From Nageia nagi (taxonomy: Eukaryota > Pinophyta): a stretch of 64,000 bases of DNA. The stretch is from positions 21,700,001 to 21,764,000 of the forward strand of contig JBITNC010000002.1 in NCBI GenBank assembly GCA_050084985.1. Direction: 5' to 3'. Both the position numbers and the translations under genes were made by a program. The notes under the pieces were generated by a model, which had not been told where the DNA came from, made no database searches, and saw only the letters and a program-made list of their open reading frames with translations. Below are positions 12,409 to 24,284 of the stretch, in pieces. The first letter of the stretch is position 1, and every line of letters begins with the position of its first letter.

Positions 12409-13346
12409 TTACATTTTCATTACCTTTATTCTTTTTCTCTCTTTCTTTTTATAACAATCAACTTCTTTGTGACCTTGGATGCCATAATAGTTACAATTAC
12501 CATCAAATTTTTCCTTAGAAAATAGATTGTTTGCTTTGCCTTTTTCATCTCTTTGCTTGAAGTGGTTGTTTTTACCATTATTTCTGTTGCTATTATTATT
12601 CCTATTATTACCATTATTCCTACTGTTGTTGTTACCATTGCCTCTTTTCTCAAACCTTTTGGAGGAAAAAGGATATGATTTATTTTGATGGTTGAACTTA
12701 TTCTTGAAAGGAGTTTTGGTTGCTTTAAGAGTAACATTATTATTTTTAGGAGAAGAAATTAACACCTTTTTGTTAAGGGTTTTCTCATACTTAAAAAGGA
12801 GCCTAGAAAGGTTCTCAAGAGAGAAAAATTCTTCATCATCATCAAGCCTTGTTTCTATAACTATCATAAAGTTTTCAAACTTTGAAAAAAAGCTTTGAAG
12901 AATGATAAATACCATGAACTCATCATTGATCCAATTGCACCCACAAGCAACAACTTAGGTCTTTAGGTCAATGATTTTGTTCAAGTAGATAGCCACATTT
13001 TCATCTTCTCCTTGATGAGATTGAAGCAACTTTTGGAGAATGGTAAACCTTCTTGAAAAATTTGAACCAAGGTAGATTTGCTTAAGCTTATCCAAGCTTC
13101 CTTTGCTAAGGTTGAAGAGGAAATCATCAAGAGCATATAAAATAAAACTGCACTGAAGATCATAAAGGTTGTCAACTCATTCTTCGTGTTGTAAGCCTCT
13201 AGTGCCTTCTCATATGTAGGAGGTATAAGGTTCTCATTCACTATTTTCCAAAGCTTCCTTACCTATAATTCAACTCTCATCCAAAGTTTCCAAATACCAA
13301 AGTTGGAACTATCAAGAATGTGTTTGAGTAAAAAGGAGTCTCTCAT
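12409..13346 (-). pseudogene. Element A gag, decayed
   Basis: The start is set at the ATG at 13346-13344, just inside the conserved acceptor TATAG|CAAATG, as in B and C. Pieces include NENLIPPTYEKALEAYNTKNEL, RLDDDEEFFSLENLSRLL, an Asn-rich stretch about 40 residues long, and a zinc knuckle reading CNYYGIQGHKEVDC. The second cysteine of the CX2CX4HX4C knuckle is tyrosine. There are frameshifts near 12950 and in the N-terminal third. Confidence 0.8.
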
Positions 13347-13349
13347 TTG

Positions 13350-16030
13350 CTATACAAGAATATGAAAAATAATAAGCATGTGGTTCAATAAATATCATTA
13401 TATGTTAAATTTTACATGTTACACTTAATTAACAAAGACATGTTTGATTTGATTCACAAATGAAAATGTTTCACAACTCAAATAATAATCCATGTACTCA
13501 AATACATTTCTCATTTCAAGAACCATAGATGTAAAGTGACATTGTTGAAGCTTATTTTTTTATCTAAAATTAGACCTTCACCTGGATGCCCGCATAAGAG
13601 GAGCCCAAGTACTACCAATCCTCAACCAGTTCACCTTGGTTAGTATTATATTCTCACAAGGAGAAGTGCCTACTATTTTCTAAGGTTATGATGTATATTG
13701 GATTGGCCAAATTATTAATCTTGATTTTGTTTCAAGTTGTCCTCCTAGGTTATCAAGATAATCCCTAAATGGATGTGCAAACATGTGGTATCACTACACA
13801 CATGCCTGTCCACCTATTAGAGTTATGTCCAAACCAACAAAGGACTTAAGGGCAATTGAGAAGTACGAATTTTTCACCATTTGGATCATCAAACTGAAAG
13901 GCTGCAATCCACCTGTCCTCACCTCATGGCTCCCCAAACAAGTCATGTTGCAAAATGTATGTGCGAATGTGTTCATTTTAGGGGGTTGCTCATTTCAATG
14001 TTTACGATTTTGCATAAGTAAATAAAGCAAAATACGAAATATGAAGTAAAAAAGCATAAGTAAAAACATCATCCATTTGCAATTTTTGAAACTGAAGAGT
14101 CCAATGGGTTTTGTTTACTAACCCCTAAAGTACATCTTTACATCGTTCCTTATTTTGCACAAGTCCATTCCATTCTTTGCATAAGAAAATAAAAAATTAA
14201 GGAATCATCAAATGAATCATTCCCATAACTTAAAAAATTAAGTAATAAGCATGCATCATTAAGTAAGAAGCATGCATCATTCCTATTAACTAAAAAAATT
14301 AAGTAATAAGCATGCATCATTTAACTTAAAAAAGTAAGTAAGAAGCATGCATCATTCCTATTAACTTAACAAATTAAGTAATAAGCATGAATCATTTAAC
14401 TTAAAAAATAAAGTAACAAGCATGCATCATTCCTATTAACTTAAAAAATTAAGTAATAAGCATACATCATTTAACTTAAAAAATCAAGTAATAAGCATGC
14501 ATCAATTTTAGAGAGACATCAAGGTTTCTAGATGACAAACATGTATTCTAAGCATAAAAGGATCTAAAGGTTAAGTAAAAACAAATCATAAAGATTCCTC
14601 CCCACATTTTTTTTTACATAAAAAAATATCTCTTCAATAATATTACTTTTACCTAAGTAATATTTATCAAAATAAATTGATTAGAACATTAAAAATTAAT
14701 GTCAATAGTATTGCAGTTTTAATCTAAAAAAAATGCAATACTTTAAAAAAATTCTCTTCTTTACAATTTAAACCTTTCATTATTAAAAATAATACCTCCA
14801 AAATAAATTTAGGCACCATCATTTAAGCCATCCATAAATCCTATAAAGGATTAAATGAAAGAAGGAAACCCTCACATCACTCAACGGAAGGGTAGAGTAT
14901 TGTAGAAAACAAAATGATGGTAATAGGAAACTATCATAAGGAAAAGTTTTAATCGAAAACCACCAAAATAAATGTCTTCCCCTTACTTAATACAAAATAG
15001 GGAGAGAAGAAGAAATAAAAAATAAAGGGCTATGTAGAGGGTTTGAGCGGCCAATAGTGGTGGCATAGAGGAGGCTAAAAGGAGCTGTGAGTGGAGGTGC
15101 AGGGATTGCATGAGGAGAAGAGGATTTAGCCATGAGTGGAAAGGTGTTGTAGCCAGATGGAGAGTAGAGGCTGAAGTGAAGAAAGTCTGATAACCAGGGG
15201 AAGGTGCTACAGCTAGATAGAGAGTAGAGCTCGCTACAATGAAGGAATGGTGTTAAAGGGCCATGAGGACCATAGGTGCTCAGACCTTTTGAATAGATGA
15301 TGTAGAAGATAACCAGAACAAACACATTTACCATAATCCTTAATAGTAAAATTGAGCAAGAAAAGAAAAGCCAAGTTGAGAAGACACATGGAGAAGGCCT
15401 CCATTTTGCTATGGTATAAAAGGCCATAATTTTTTTTTAAAGTGAAGCTAGCCATTGACTCAACAAGGATTGAAAAACTATCAAAAAAGAATTTTTGAAG
15501 GTATTAATTTTAAAAAACATAATAATGATTTTTTCCTCTTTTCCTTTTTTTGTTTTTCTTTTAAATGAAAAAAATTGTAAGATATATATATACCCCCCCT
15601 TTTTATTGAGAAGTAACTAATTATTTTTTGTGTATACTAATCCTAAAAAAAAAACCTTTTAATATAAAATATTATAGAAACATAGTGAGTAATTTTGAAA
15701 AGAAAAATTGCAAATAACAAAATAAAAGATTAGTATAAACAAATGAATTGCATCATATTACTAGTTCTAAGTATATTTAGAGAAAAGAACTAGCACAACA
15801 CAAAATATGTTAGTGTTAATATTACACAAATTTTGTATACTAACCCTTATTATTAAAAGAATATCAATTTTGAAAAAAAAATACAAGTAACATAGGAGTT
15901 TGGTATATAAAAAAAATATGCTAGCCATAATTTGCTTAAAAAAGAACCAACACAACAAATAATATGTTAGTAGCATAATGTAATAATTCAAAAAAGAGGA
16001 AGGATGTTTATACCTTCACAATATCTTTAC
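13350..16030 (-). other. Element A leader: candidate 2.7-kb intron
   Basis: This is the noncoding leader between the primer-binding site and gag. On the minus strand it opens with GAG|GTAAAG (boundary 16031/16030) and closes with a T-rich stretch and TATAG (13350) two or three bases before the gag ATG. B and C have matching signals at matching places. Inside are a conserved block (13565-13990), an expanded minisatellite (14228-14507) and a locally GC-richer stretch (about 15000-15250). Splicing is inferred, not shown. Confidence 0.5.
14228..14507. repeat. Minisatellite of ~35-40-bp units in the leader of A
   Basis: Units built on AACTTAAAAAATTAAGTAATAAGCATGCATCATT repeat about seven or eight times. 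They alternate between a form ending CATTCCTATT and one ending CATTT, giving a higher-order period of roughly 75 bp. The equivalent places in B (about 22240-22290) and C (about 30180-30230) hold one or two units, so the array expanded in A. Confidence 0.85.
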
Positions 16031-16123
16031 CTCAACAAGGATGTAGATAGACCTCCAAGATGAAGAATCTCCAAGAACGTGAAGAGAAATCTTCAAGAAG
16101 TTGAAAAAGAGCTTTCACACCAA

Positions 16124-16135
16124 GCTCTGATACCA
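16124..16135 (-). other. Primer-binding site of element A
   Basis: Minus-strand TGGTATCAGAGC is the usual plant copia site complementary to the 3' part of initiator methionine tRNA. It lies two bases inside the LTR end at 16138. The same site occurs at 24271 and 32424, about 8.15 kb apart. Confidence 0.9.
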
Positions 16136-16137
16136 AA

Positions 16138-16148
16138 TGAGAGAGTTG
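16138..16148 (-). other. 11-base remnant of element A's own 5' LTR
   Basis: TGAGAGAGTTG (plus strand) sits between the primer-binding site and the TGAAGGAATTAG start of LTR2. It resembles the inner end of LTR1 (TGAGAGGTG) and is absent from LTR3 and LTR4, which begin immediately after the usual two-base gap. It looks like the last trace of A's 5' LTR at the join with B. Confidence 0.55.
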
Positions 16149-16625
16149 TGAAGGAATTAGACCTACTCTAATTCTCAAGGTCCAAGACTAGGAAGCTCAA
16201 TCATTCAACATAACACCATTCACACAAGATAACACAAACATAATGTGGTTCCTCCCTCCTTGGGAGTACATCCACAACTAGTTCTCTATTCTCAATCTAT
16301 GCACCTCTTACTACAATTCTCTTCCTCTCCTACACAAACTAGTAGAGTAATATTACTCCAAAAACTTAGTTGTGTTACAAGAGGAGAGGCCCTCTATTTA
16401 TAGCTTGAGAGCACCTCCCTAACCTCCCTTTAACCCAAGGGTAAGGTTAGGGTTACAATAAATGTATGACCTAACTTTAACTTACCAACTAACCCCATGG
16501 TAAGGTCAAAGTCCACATAATAAAGAATTCAATTAATCCCTTAAGGTATCTACATATCCTTTAAGTGATTAATTGAATTTACAAGGAGTTTAGATATTCA
16601 TAATATTTCATTACAAATTCTAACA
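16149..16625 (-). mobile_element. LTR2: 3' LTR of element B, serving as A's 5' LTR
   Basis: On the minus strand it starts TGTTAGAATTTGTAATGAA next to B's polypurine tract and ends ...CCTTCA. TATA box CTATAAATAG is at 16394-16403 and the hairpin at about 16527-16579. The sequence is of the LTR3/LTR4 type, not the LTR1/LTR5 type. It is followed by B's polypurine tract and preceded by A's primer-binding site, so it is shared between two elements. Confidence 0.88.
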
Positions 16626-16634
16626 CTCCCCCTT
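16626..16634 (-). other. Polypurine tract of element B
   Basis: Minus-strand AAGGGGGAG directly abuts the TGTTAG start of LTR2, in the standard position for plus-strand priming. Confidence 0.85.
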
Positions 16635-17109
16635 AATGCAATATTGGGGTAGAGTGTAGAAGAGAGAAGAGAGAGAGTAAGAGAGAGTTCTCCTCCATAG
16701 AGATACAAGTGGAGATGAGAACATTTACATATTTGAGAACCTTTTTGAGAACTAGTATGAGACTCACTACATTACCATTTGACAAAATGGTTTACAATAC
16801 AATCATTAACCACAACTGGTTTCACTGTACATAGTAGTCGATCAACTTTAAGCTGACATGTGAGTCTCCATGAGCTTGCTTACACAAGGTGAGTAACCTG
16901 CATTTCTGAAGAAGATCCTGCATGTTACAAGCAACTCATGAACAAAATTAGTTAGATGCATCATATAATCAAATAAGAGAATCAAATAATGCCATCTTAT
17001 AAATAACTAATCAATGGTGCACTATAAGTCATCACGGAGATGCCAAGCCATCACTCATAGTCACCTATTGTATATAGACATGTGTTGATTATTAATAGAG
17101 CATAAAAAT

Positions 17110-17460
17110 TGTATGAGTTTCTCACGCAGAGCAAACTCACCATGGAGGTATAGAATGTACAAGTTCATCATGTAGAGCGAACTTACCACGGAGGTATATT
17201 AATTATATGCTCAAAAATTGTACAACAAGTTTCTCACGTAGAGCAAACTTACCACGGAGGTATAAAATGTACAAGTTTATCATGCAGAGCAAACTTACCA
17301 TGGAGGTATAAAAATGTACAATAAGTTTATCACGCAGAGCAAACTTACCATGGAGGTATAAAATGTACAAGTTTATCACGCAGAGCAAACTTACCACGGA
17401 GGTATAAATATGTACAACAAGTTTGTCATGCAGAGCAAACTTACCACAAAGGTATATCAT
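17110..17460. repeat. Seven-copy minisatellite in the 3' spacer of B
   Basis: Seven units of about 45-60 bp share the core CGCAGAGCAAACTTACCACG followed by GAGGTATA, separated by AATGTACAA(CAA)GTTT. C has five copies at the same place (25110-25400), and A, D and F keep two copies of a related unit. The 88-codon open frame across it encodes a repeated GKFALRDKL-type peptide and is not a gene. Confidence 0.9.
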
Positions 17461-17530
17461 AATCAACACATGCTATACAACAACAACAAAAGAGCCTCTT
17501 AGAGGTGAAGTTGTCATCACTAGCAAAAGT

Positions 17531-19650
17531 TCAGACTTCACTCCCCCTTGAGGGCAACTTCACCAACCCGAGAGAATCCCTAAGCTTGCTAAACTGAGCT
17601 TCAAGAAGGGGCTTGGTGAATAAATCAGTGAAGTTTTCAGTAGATGGAAAATACTCCAAGTGTATGATGTCATTTAGAACCTTCTCCCTAATAAAATGGG
17701 TTTGGATTTCCACATGTTTGGTTCTCTGATGGAACACAGGATTCTTAGCCAAGGAGATAGCCGATTGATTATCTGAAGAAATAAGAGATGGGCCATTTTG
17801 CTTATACCCAATTTCATTTAGAAGATGCCTTAGCCAAATAGCTTCTTGGGTGGCAACAGACATGGCTCGATATTCGATTTTGATGGTAGAAAGAGTCACA
17901 ATAGGTTGCTTCTTGGAAGCCCAAGAGATAGCACCTGAACCAATGCTGAACACATATGCAGAGGTTGATTTTTTGTCATCTCTATCTCCCCCATAATCAG
18001 AATCTGAGAACCTAGAGAGAACAATTGAGGGCACTTTGGAATACTTAAGAGCAAGATCCTTTATCCTTGCGACATACCTCAATATTTGCTTAACAACATT
18101 GAGGTGTTCAACATATGGTTTTTGCATGAATCGTGCCATCAGATTCATTGCAAAGGTAATATCAGGTCAAGAGATAGTCAGATATAGAAGACTACCAATC
18201 AATTGCCTATAAGTTGTAGCATCAGCCAATTGAGAATATGAGCTCAGAGATACAACGATTCCAGGAGAAATAGGTATTGCAGCATATCTACACTCCTCCA
18301 TTCCAAACTTTTGCGAAGATGTCTGATATATACTTAGATTGACTAAGATAAGTACAATCTTTGTGTTGGTATACTTGCATCCCAAGATAGTAATGCAATA
18401 GACCTAGATCAGTCATTTCAAATATTGCCTTTAGTTTGGATATGCACTCTTGGATGATTTCAATATTATTGCCAGTTATGAGAAGATCATCCACATAAAG
18501 GAGAATTAAGACCATGTCTTTTCCTTGATTGAGTACATAGAGATCTGAGTCAAAGAAGCACTTGGAAAAACCAATATCTATAAAGAATCTTGAAATTTTC
18601 TTGTACCATGCTCTAGGTGCTTGCTTAAGTCCATACAATGACTTCTTTAGCTTGCACACAAGAGACTCTTTTCCTTCTGGAATAAATCCTTTTGGTTGAT
18701 TCATGTAGATTTCTACATCCAAGTCACCATTGAGAAATGCACTCTTGACATCAAGTTGAAAAACTTTCCATCCTTGAGCTGTAGAAAGAGCAAGGATTAT
18801 CCTGACAGTAGGCATCTTGGCCACAGGAGCAAAGGTTTCCTCATAATCAATACCATATTTTTGAGCGAATCCTTTGGCCACTAACCTTGCTTTGTATTTT
18901 TCAATTTCTCCATCAGAATTGTACTTGACCTTGTATATCCATTTATTTCCAATCACATTTTTCTCATTGGGATAAGGAACCAAATCCCAAGTTTCATTTT
19001 TCATGAGCACCTCATACTCAACTTTCATAGCTTCCATCCAACACTCTTGCTTGGAAGCTTCTTTGAAGGTTGATGGCTTATTCGTATTATCAATTTTGGC
19101 AAATAAAGATTTATTCAAGGTCATACTTCTTATAATTCTCTGAGCTGGAGAATTTTCCTCTTGTGGTGACTTCCCTACATGATCATCCAACCAGTTAGGT
19201 GTAGGCGAAGAATCATCTGAATCAGACACCTCAGCATAAGAAGTTGTATCCTCAGGAAGTTCATTGAACTTAACATCCCTATAAACAAAGACTATTTTAT
19301 GGGATGAGGAGTAGAGCTTGTAACCTCTATGCTGATTATCATACCCCACAAAGATGCATTTTTTTGATCTTTTATCCAACTTCTTTCTTTTCTCTAAGGT
19401 AATGAAGGCAAATGCATCACAACCGAAGACCCTAAAGTGTGAGATGTTAGGTTTCTTTCCTGTCCATGCTTCATACAGAGTTTTACCTTCAACTACTTTA
19501 GTAGGACACCTATTTAGAGTGTGAATAGCAATGTGAATAGCTTCACCCCATAAGAAACTAGGAAGGTTACCCAACATGCATCTTGCTATTTCCATAATGG
19601 TTCGATTCTTCCTTTCAGCAACTCCATTTTGCTGAGGAGTGTAAGGGATT
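17531..19650 (-). pseudogene. Element B integrase C-half, reverse transcriptase and RNase H
   Basis: From 19650 down, the minus strand reads: integrase from MEIARCMLGNLPSFLWGEA; RT with NKWIYKVKYN, FQLDVKSAFLNGDLDVEIYM, LKQAPRAWY and the catalytic YVDDLLITGNN at about 18480; then RNase H with SDSDYGGDRDDKKSTSAY and SDNQSAISLAKNP, ending RGSEV-stop at 17531. Relative to C there is a one-base insertion near 18305 (SDIFAKVWNG where C has SDILQNFGMEE) and a TGA at about 18166 where C has the Arg of SRPDIAFA. Otherwise it is well preserved. It would be part of one Gag-Pol polyprotein. Confidence 0.92.
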
Positions 19651-19662
19651 GTGAATTACTGC

Positions 19663-21426
19663 TTATCCCATGTTTAACATAATAGTCATTAAACTTATTG
19701 CTATTATACTCACCCCATTATCATATCTCAGCATCTTGATCTTAAAATTAGTTTGATTTTCAACAAGAGCCTTGAAGTCTTTAAACCTGTCAAAAGTTTG
19801 ATCCTTGTGCTCAAGTAGATAACCAAATGTCATCCTACTGAAGTCATCAATGAAGGTCAGAACATAAGAAGCTCCCCCTATAGACTTAGTCTGAAATGGA
19901 CCCATCAAGTCTGAATGAACAAGCTGAAGTGGATGAGTAGCCCGAGTTACCTTATCTTTTTCAAACTTTTGCCTATTCATCTTTCCTATAATGCACCTTT
20001 CACAAAGACCAATTGTGGGTGAAATATTAGGTAAACCTTCCACAAGTTCTTGATTTTTCATATCTTGAATACTCTTGTGGTTAAGGTGTCCTAATCGTTG
20101 ATGCCAAAGATTACCCTTTGAACAAACATTTGCAGCAAGACACAACTTTGAAGGAACTTGATCCACAATATAAATGTCATCCTTTACTGATCCTTTCATC
20201 AAGGTGGCAAGTCCTTTCTTAACACACCAGGAGTGTGAGGTAAACTCAAATGAGTATCCTTTCCTTGTAATCTGAATTACGGAGATAAGATTCATCCTTA
20301 GTTTAGGCACATAAAAGACATTATCAAGAGCCTTTTCATGAATCTTCACACTCCCTATTCCTTGAACATCAAGGATTGTATTATCACCTATCACAACTAT
20401 ATCCTTCTTGTACTTATGAAAGTTTTCAAACTTATCCTTTTCATAACACATGTGATTAGTGCATCCTGAATCAACAATCCAATCATTTGAAATAGTTTGA
20501 GTCATTGAGTAGTAGGCAACAGTAGCAACATGCTTGTTCTTCTTTTTATTATTGAAATTTCTCATATTTGCATTTCCCTTACCTTTTTGAGCAAATTTCT
20601 TTTTACGACAATCATACTCTTTGTGCCCAAAGATGCTATAAAAGTTACAATTTCCATCAAACTTTTCCTGAGGTGTTGGATTGCTTGATCCAGCTTTGTC
20701 ATTCCTTTGCTTGAAGTTGCCATGCTTCCTGATGGTAGATGAGGATTTGTTATCTTTGAATTTATAATGTTTGAACTTCTTCTTGAAAGGAGTTTTGGTT
20801 GCTCCTAGAGCAATGTTATTATCCTTTGGAGAAAAGTTTAACATTTTCTTATTCAAAGTTTCCTCATGCTTCAGAAGGAGTCTAGAAAGGTTATCAAGAG
20901 AGATGACATCTTCTTCATCATCGAGCCTAGTTTCCATAACTGTGACAAAGTTACTAAACTTTGTAAAAAAGCTTTGAAGAATGATGAAGACCATGAACTC
21001 ATCATTGATCTAGTTGCACCCACAGCCAACCAGTTGTGTCCTGAGGTCAATGATTTTGTTCTAGTAGATAGAAGCACTTTCATCTTCACCTTGATGATAT
21101 TGCAACAACTTTTGTAGAATAATGAACCTCCTTGAAAATTTTGACCCAAGGTAAATTTTATTTAGCCTATCCCAAGCTTCCTTTGTTGATGTTGAAGAAG
21201 AGATCATGAGAAGGATGTCATCTAAAATTGCACGATAAATCATTGAAGTTGCTAACTCATTCTTTGAGTTGTAGATTTCAAGAGCCTTCTCATCTGTAGG
21301 AGCGACCATGTCTTCATTAACTGTCTGCCACAGCTTCCTTGCTTGTAACTCAGCTCTCATATGAGGTTCCCATATGCCAAAGTTGGAACCGTCGAGTATA
21401 TGCTTGGGTATGAAGGTTTCAACCAT
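19663..21426 (-). pseudogene. Element B gag, protease and integrase N-half
   Basis: Gag starts at the ATG at 21426-21424 (MVETFIPKHILDGSNFGIWEPHM). After a break near 21060 the frame continues with RLDDEEDVISLDNLSRLL, the knuckle CNFYSIFGHKEYDC (second Cys replaced by Tyr), the aspartic protease site WIVDSGCTNHMC, GAG-pre-integrase with LWHQRLGHLNHKS and CERC, and integrase up to SDLMGPFQTKS, FIDDFSRM and LRYDNG. The family form is RSDNGGEY, so here the catalytic Asp context is altered and the frame is then lost by small deletions near 19660-19720. Inactive as read. Confidence 0.9.
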
Positions 21427-21428
21427 TG

Positions 21429-24205
21429 CTACACAAAAGTAAATATGCAATAAGAATGAAAATTTTTACAATTTTACCATCTATACAAATCAAACATAAG
21501 TAAACATATCCCACATGTGCAAACTTATAAACCAAGATCCGTAGAAGGATAAAGTTGGGGTTATTTTCTTGTATAGAATTAGGCCTTCACCTGGATGCCC
21601 GCAAGGTGGAGCCCAGGTACTACCAGTCCTCAACCAGTTCACCTTGGTTAGTAATATACTCTCACAAGGAGAAGTACCAACTATTTTCCAAGGATCCGAC
21701 GTATCTTGGATCGACCATTTTAATTATCTTTCTAAGGTTTTCAATTTTCCTCCTAGGTTATCAGGATAATCCCTGAATGGACATGCGGACATGTGGTATC
21801 ACTACACACATGCCTGTCCACCTAATACAGTTATGTCCAATCCAACAGAGGTCTTAGGGGCAATTAAGACGGACTTACCACCACTTGGCTCTTCGGACTA
21901 AAAGGGCTCCAGTCTACCCTGTTCTCCCCTCATGGCTCCCCAAACAAGTCATGTTATGGAAAAGTACGTGCGAATGTGTTCATTTTAGGGGTTACTTTCA
22001 ATATTTTATGTTTTGCAAGTATAAAGCAAATGTGCAAAAATATAAAGTAAAGTAAAAATACATCATCCACACAAACTTGAAAAACCTTAAAAGTCCAATG
22101 GGTTTTGTACTAACCCCTAAAGGACATTTTACATTTTGCATACTTTGCTCAATTTCATAAATTCATTCAATCATTTTAATGAATTTTAAAAAAAGACTAA
22201 GTCCTACTTAGCATTAATCCATAACTTAAACATGCATTATTCCATAACTTTAAAAATTAAGTAATAAACATGCATCATGTATTTTTTTAACTTAAAATTT
22301 TAAATACTAAGCATGCTTTATTCCTCAAACAAGATTAAGAGGCATGCATTACAAGTTTATCATGCAAGATCTAGATAAAGTTTTAAGTAAAAATTATACA
22401 AATTCCCCCCTTTTCACTTAAAGTTTTATCCCTAAAAACTTGTATGCTAAAACTTGTCTTTTTAAGTATGCATTTTAAGTAAAAAAAATTTCCCTTGTTT
22501 ACTTAAAAAAATAACATACTTAGATTACCTTAGTAAATTTTTACTAAGAATGTTTTACCTAAGTAAATTACCATGCTTAGAAAAAAAAATGCTAAGAGGT
22601 TGGCATTCTAGTAATTGCATGTGCATCTTAGTAAATTAAACATGCAATATTAAAATATTCTAAGCATTTTTAAAAGGTAAGCTAAGTTTAACTTAAAAAT
22701 ATTTTTGACCTTATTGTAGAAATAAGTTAAAAATATTCACTACTTACCAAGTCTTCAAGAATTAAATGGAAAAAGAAGAAGACCCATACCTCTACTTCAT
22801 GCATATTTAATGCTTCTTTTACTTCAAGCACTCCAAAATACTTCAAGTCGAAAAAAAAAATGCAAAAGATGACCCCCCTTTTTCTTCTACCAAGAAGAGC
22901 ATACGTTGCTTTTGGAAGTGCATATTTGCAAGTGGTCAATAAGAACTTAATACTTCTAAGTGCATTAAATGACAAAGAAGACTTGCAAAGGGTTGGGCAG
23001 CCATCACACTTGACCATGGGAAGCAGGATGACCTTCATGGAGGCACTAGAGGACAGCTAGTGGAGGGAGTCCAAAGGGAGCAATGGAGGTGATGGTGGCC
23101 ATGTGTAGGAGAAGAGTAGATGGAGACGTGAAGACCTCTGTACACAAGTATGACATGCTGCACTACAACAGACAATGTCATCCCGTAGATAAATTTCCTG
23201 CAAATTGATGCCCATCGTCTTTGATCTTTTCCTCGTTTCACCTTGCGAGCCAACCAGCCAGACATTGTAGTATAGAGAGGTGTTTTGAGGCAAAAGTTAA
23301 AGCTCGTATGCATTGTTTTACATGTAGTGTTAGGGGCCATGCATTTGCATGTTCTATGGTCAAGAAAAATGTAGACAGAATTTACATTTAGCAGTATAAG
23401 CTGGGAAGCAGACTGTGAGTTGTTTGACTATTGTAGGAAGTAATGAAACTCTTTACAGAAGGGAGCGTAATGTTTTGGCATGGGAACTTATCAATAGAGG
23501 GGCTAACATTGATGACCTTCATGATCTCTGGTCACTGTTGCCAGCAGGGAAATTTCCAGGTAGACGATTCATCTCTACCACCGTTCCAGAGTCTGGTGCA
23601 GGAACGGATCCATTGATGGCGTGAAGAGAGGATCAGATGGTGGTTGGGATGCCATGTTCAATGCTTTTATCACCATGAAAGGGAGGAGGTTGCGAGGGTA
23701 GTGACGGGCGGAGGCATCAGGGGCTACGATGGTGGCAAGGATGCCATGTGCGACTCATATCCCTCGAGCATTGTAGTCCATAGACTGCACTTCGGTGAGG
23801 CATTTTATCAAATAGTTCGTAGACCCTTTCAATGTTCCATTTTGTTACTTGACCCCCCAAAAATTTTATATATAATTTTTGAAAAATATATTATATAAAA
23901 AAAATATTGCTCTCAACAAAAAAAAATTTCAAACTTTGAATAAAAAAATATTGAGAGCTGCCTCTTTAACTCAACAATAAATGGCATAAAGAAATATTGC
24001 AATTTTTTTATATACTAATCTCTTAAAAAAAAATAACATCATGCTCACTAGAGGTTAGTATAATTAAAGCATTAATTTCTATTTTTAGCCCTTTTTTTTC
24101 AAAATAAATTAACTAACAAAAATCAAGATATGTTAGTATCATTAGTGACATACCAAAAAAAATAAGGAGATTATATGAAGGAGGTTATACCTTCTCTTGA
24201 ATTAC
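21429..24205 (-). other. Element B leader: candidate 2.8-kb intron
   Basis: Noncoding leader with minus-strand GTGAG|GTAATT at 24206/24205 and a long T-rich tract ending TTTTGTGTAG at 21429, just before CAATGG of gag. It contains the conserved block (about 21578-21995) and a GC-richer segment (about 22980-23800) unlike anything in C. Short open frames such as 23415-23624 match nothing I know. If excised, only about 65 nt would separate the primer-binding site from the splice point. Confidence 0.55.
21578..21995. repeat. Conserved leader block, copy in B (also 13565-13990 and 29512-29926)
   Basis: About 420 bp recur in all three leaders. Markers (plus strand) are CTTCACCTGGATGCCCGC, CCTCAACCAGTTCACCTTGG, TATCACTACACACATGCC and CCCCAAACAAGTCATGTT. 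It has no shared open frame. Even in decayed A it remains readily alignable, whereas the leader further upstream is almost unalignable between copies. Confidence 0.8.
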
Positions 24206-24270
24206 CTCACCAAGGACCTTAAAATTGAAGGAATAAGAGCTTCCACACAAGAAGAGAGCTTCCACACCAA

Positions 24271-24282
24271 GCTCTGATACCA
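24271..24282 (-). other. Primer-binding site of element B
   Basis: Minus-strand TGGTATCAGAGC lies two bases inside LTR3. It makes LTR3 the 5' LTR of B, although LTR3 also has C's polypurine tract on its other side. Confidence 0.9.
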
Positions 24283-24284
24283 AT

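Noticed and set aside
17110-17460. CRISPR-like regular repeats
   Set aside because: The spacers are near-identical and repeat-derived, the unit is a retroelement minisatellite, and the DNA is from a plant nucleus.
17203-17469. 88-codon minus-strand frame with a repeated GKFALRDKL peptide, as a possible repeat protein
   Set aside because: It is a translation of the minisatellite. The equivalent region in C is not open, and the frame lies in the element's untranslated spacer.
23415-23624. 69-codon frame in B's leader beginning MSCLTIVGSNETLYRRERN
   Set aside because: No known domain, absent from the leaders of A and C, and in a GC-richer stretch where chance frames are expected. A captured fragment cannot be excluded.
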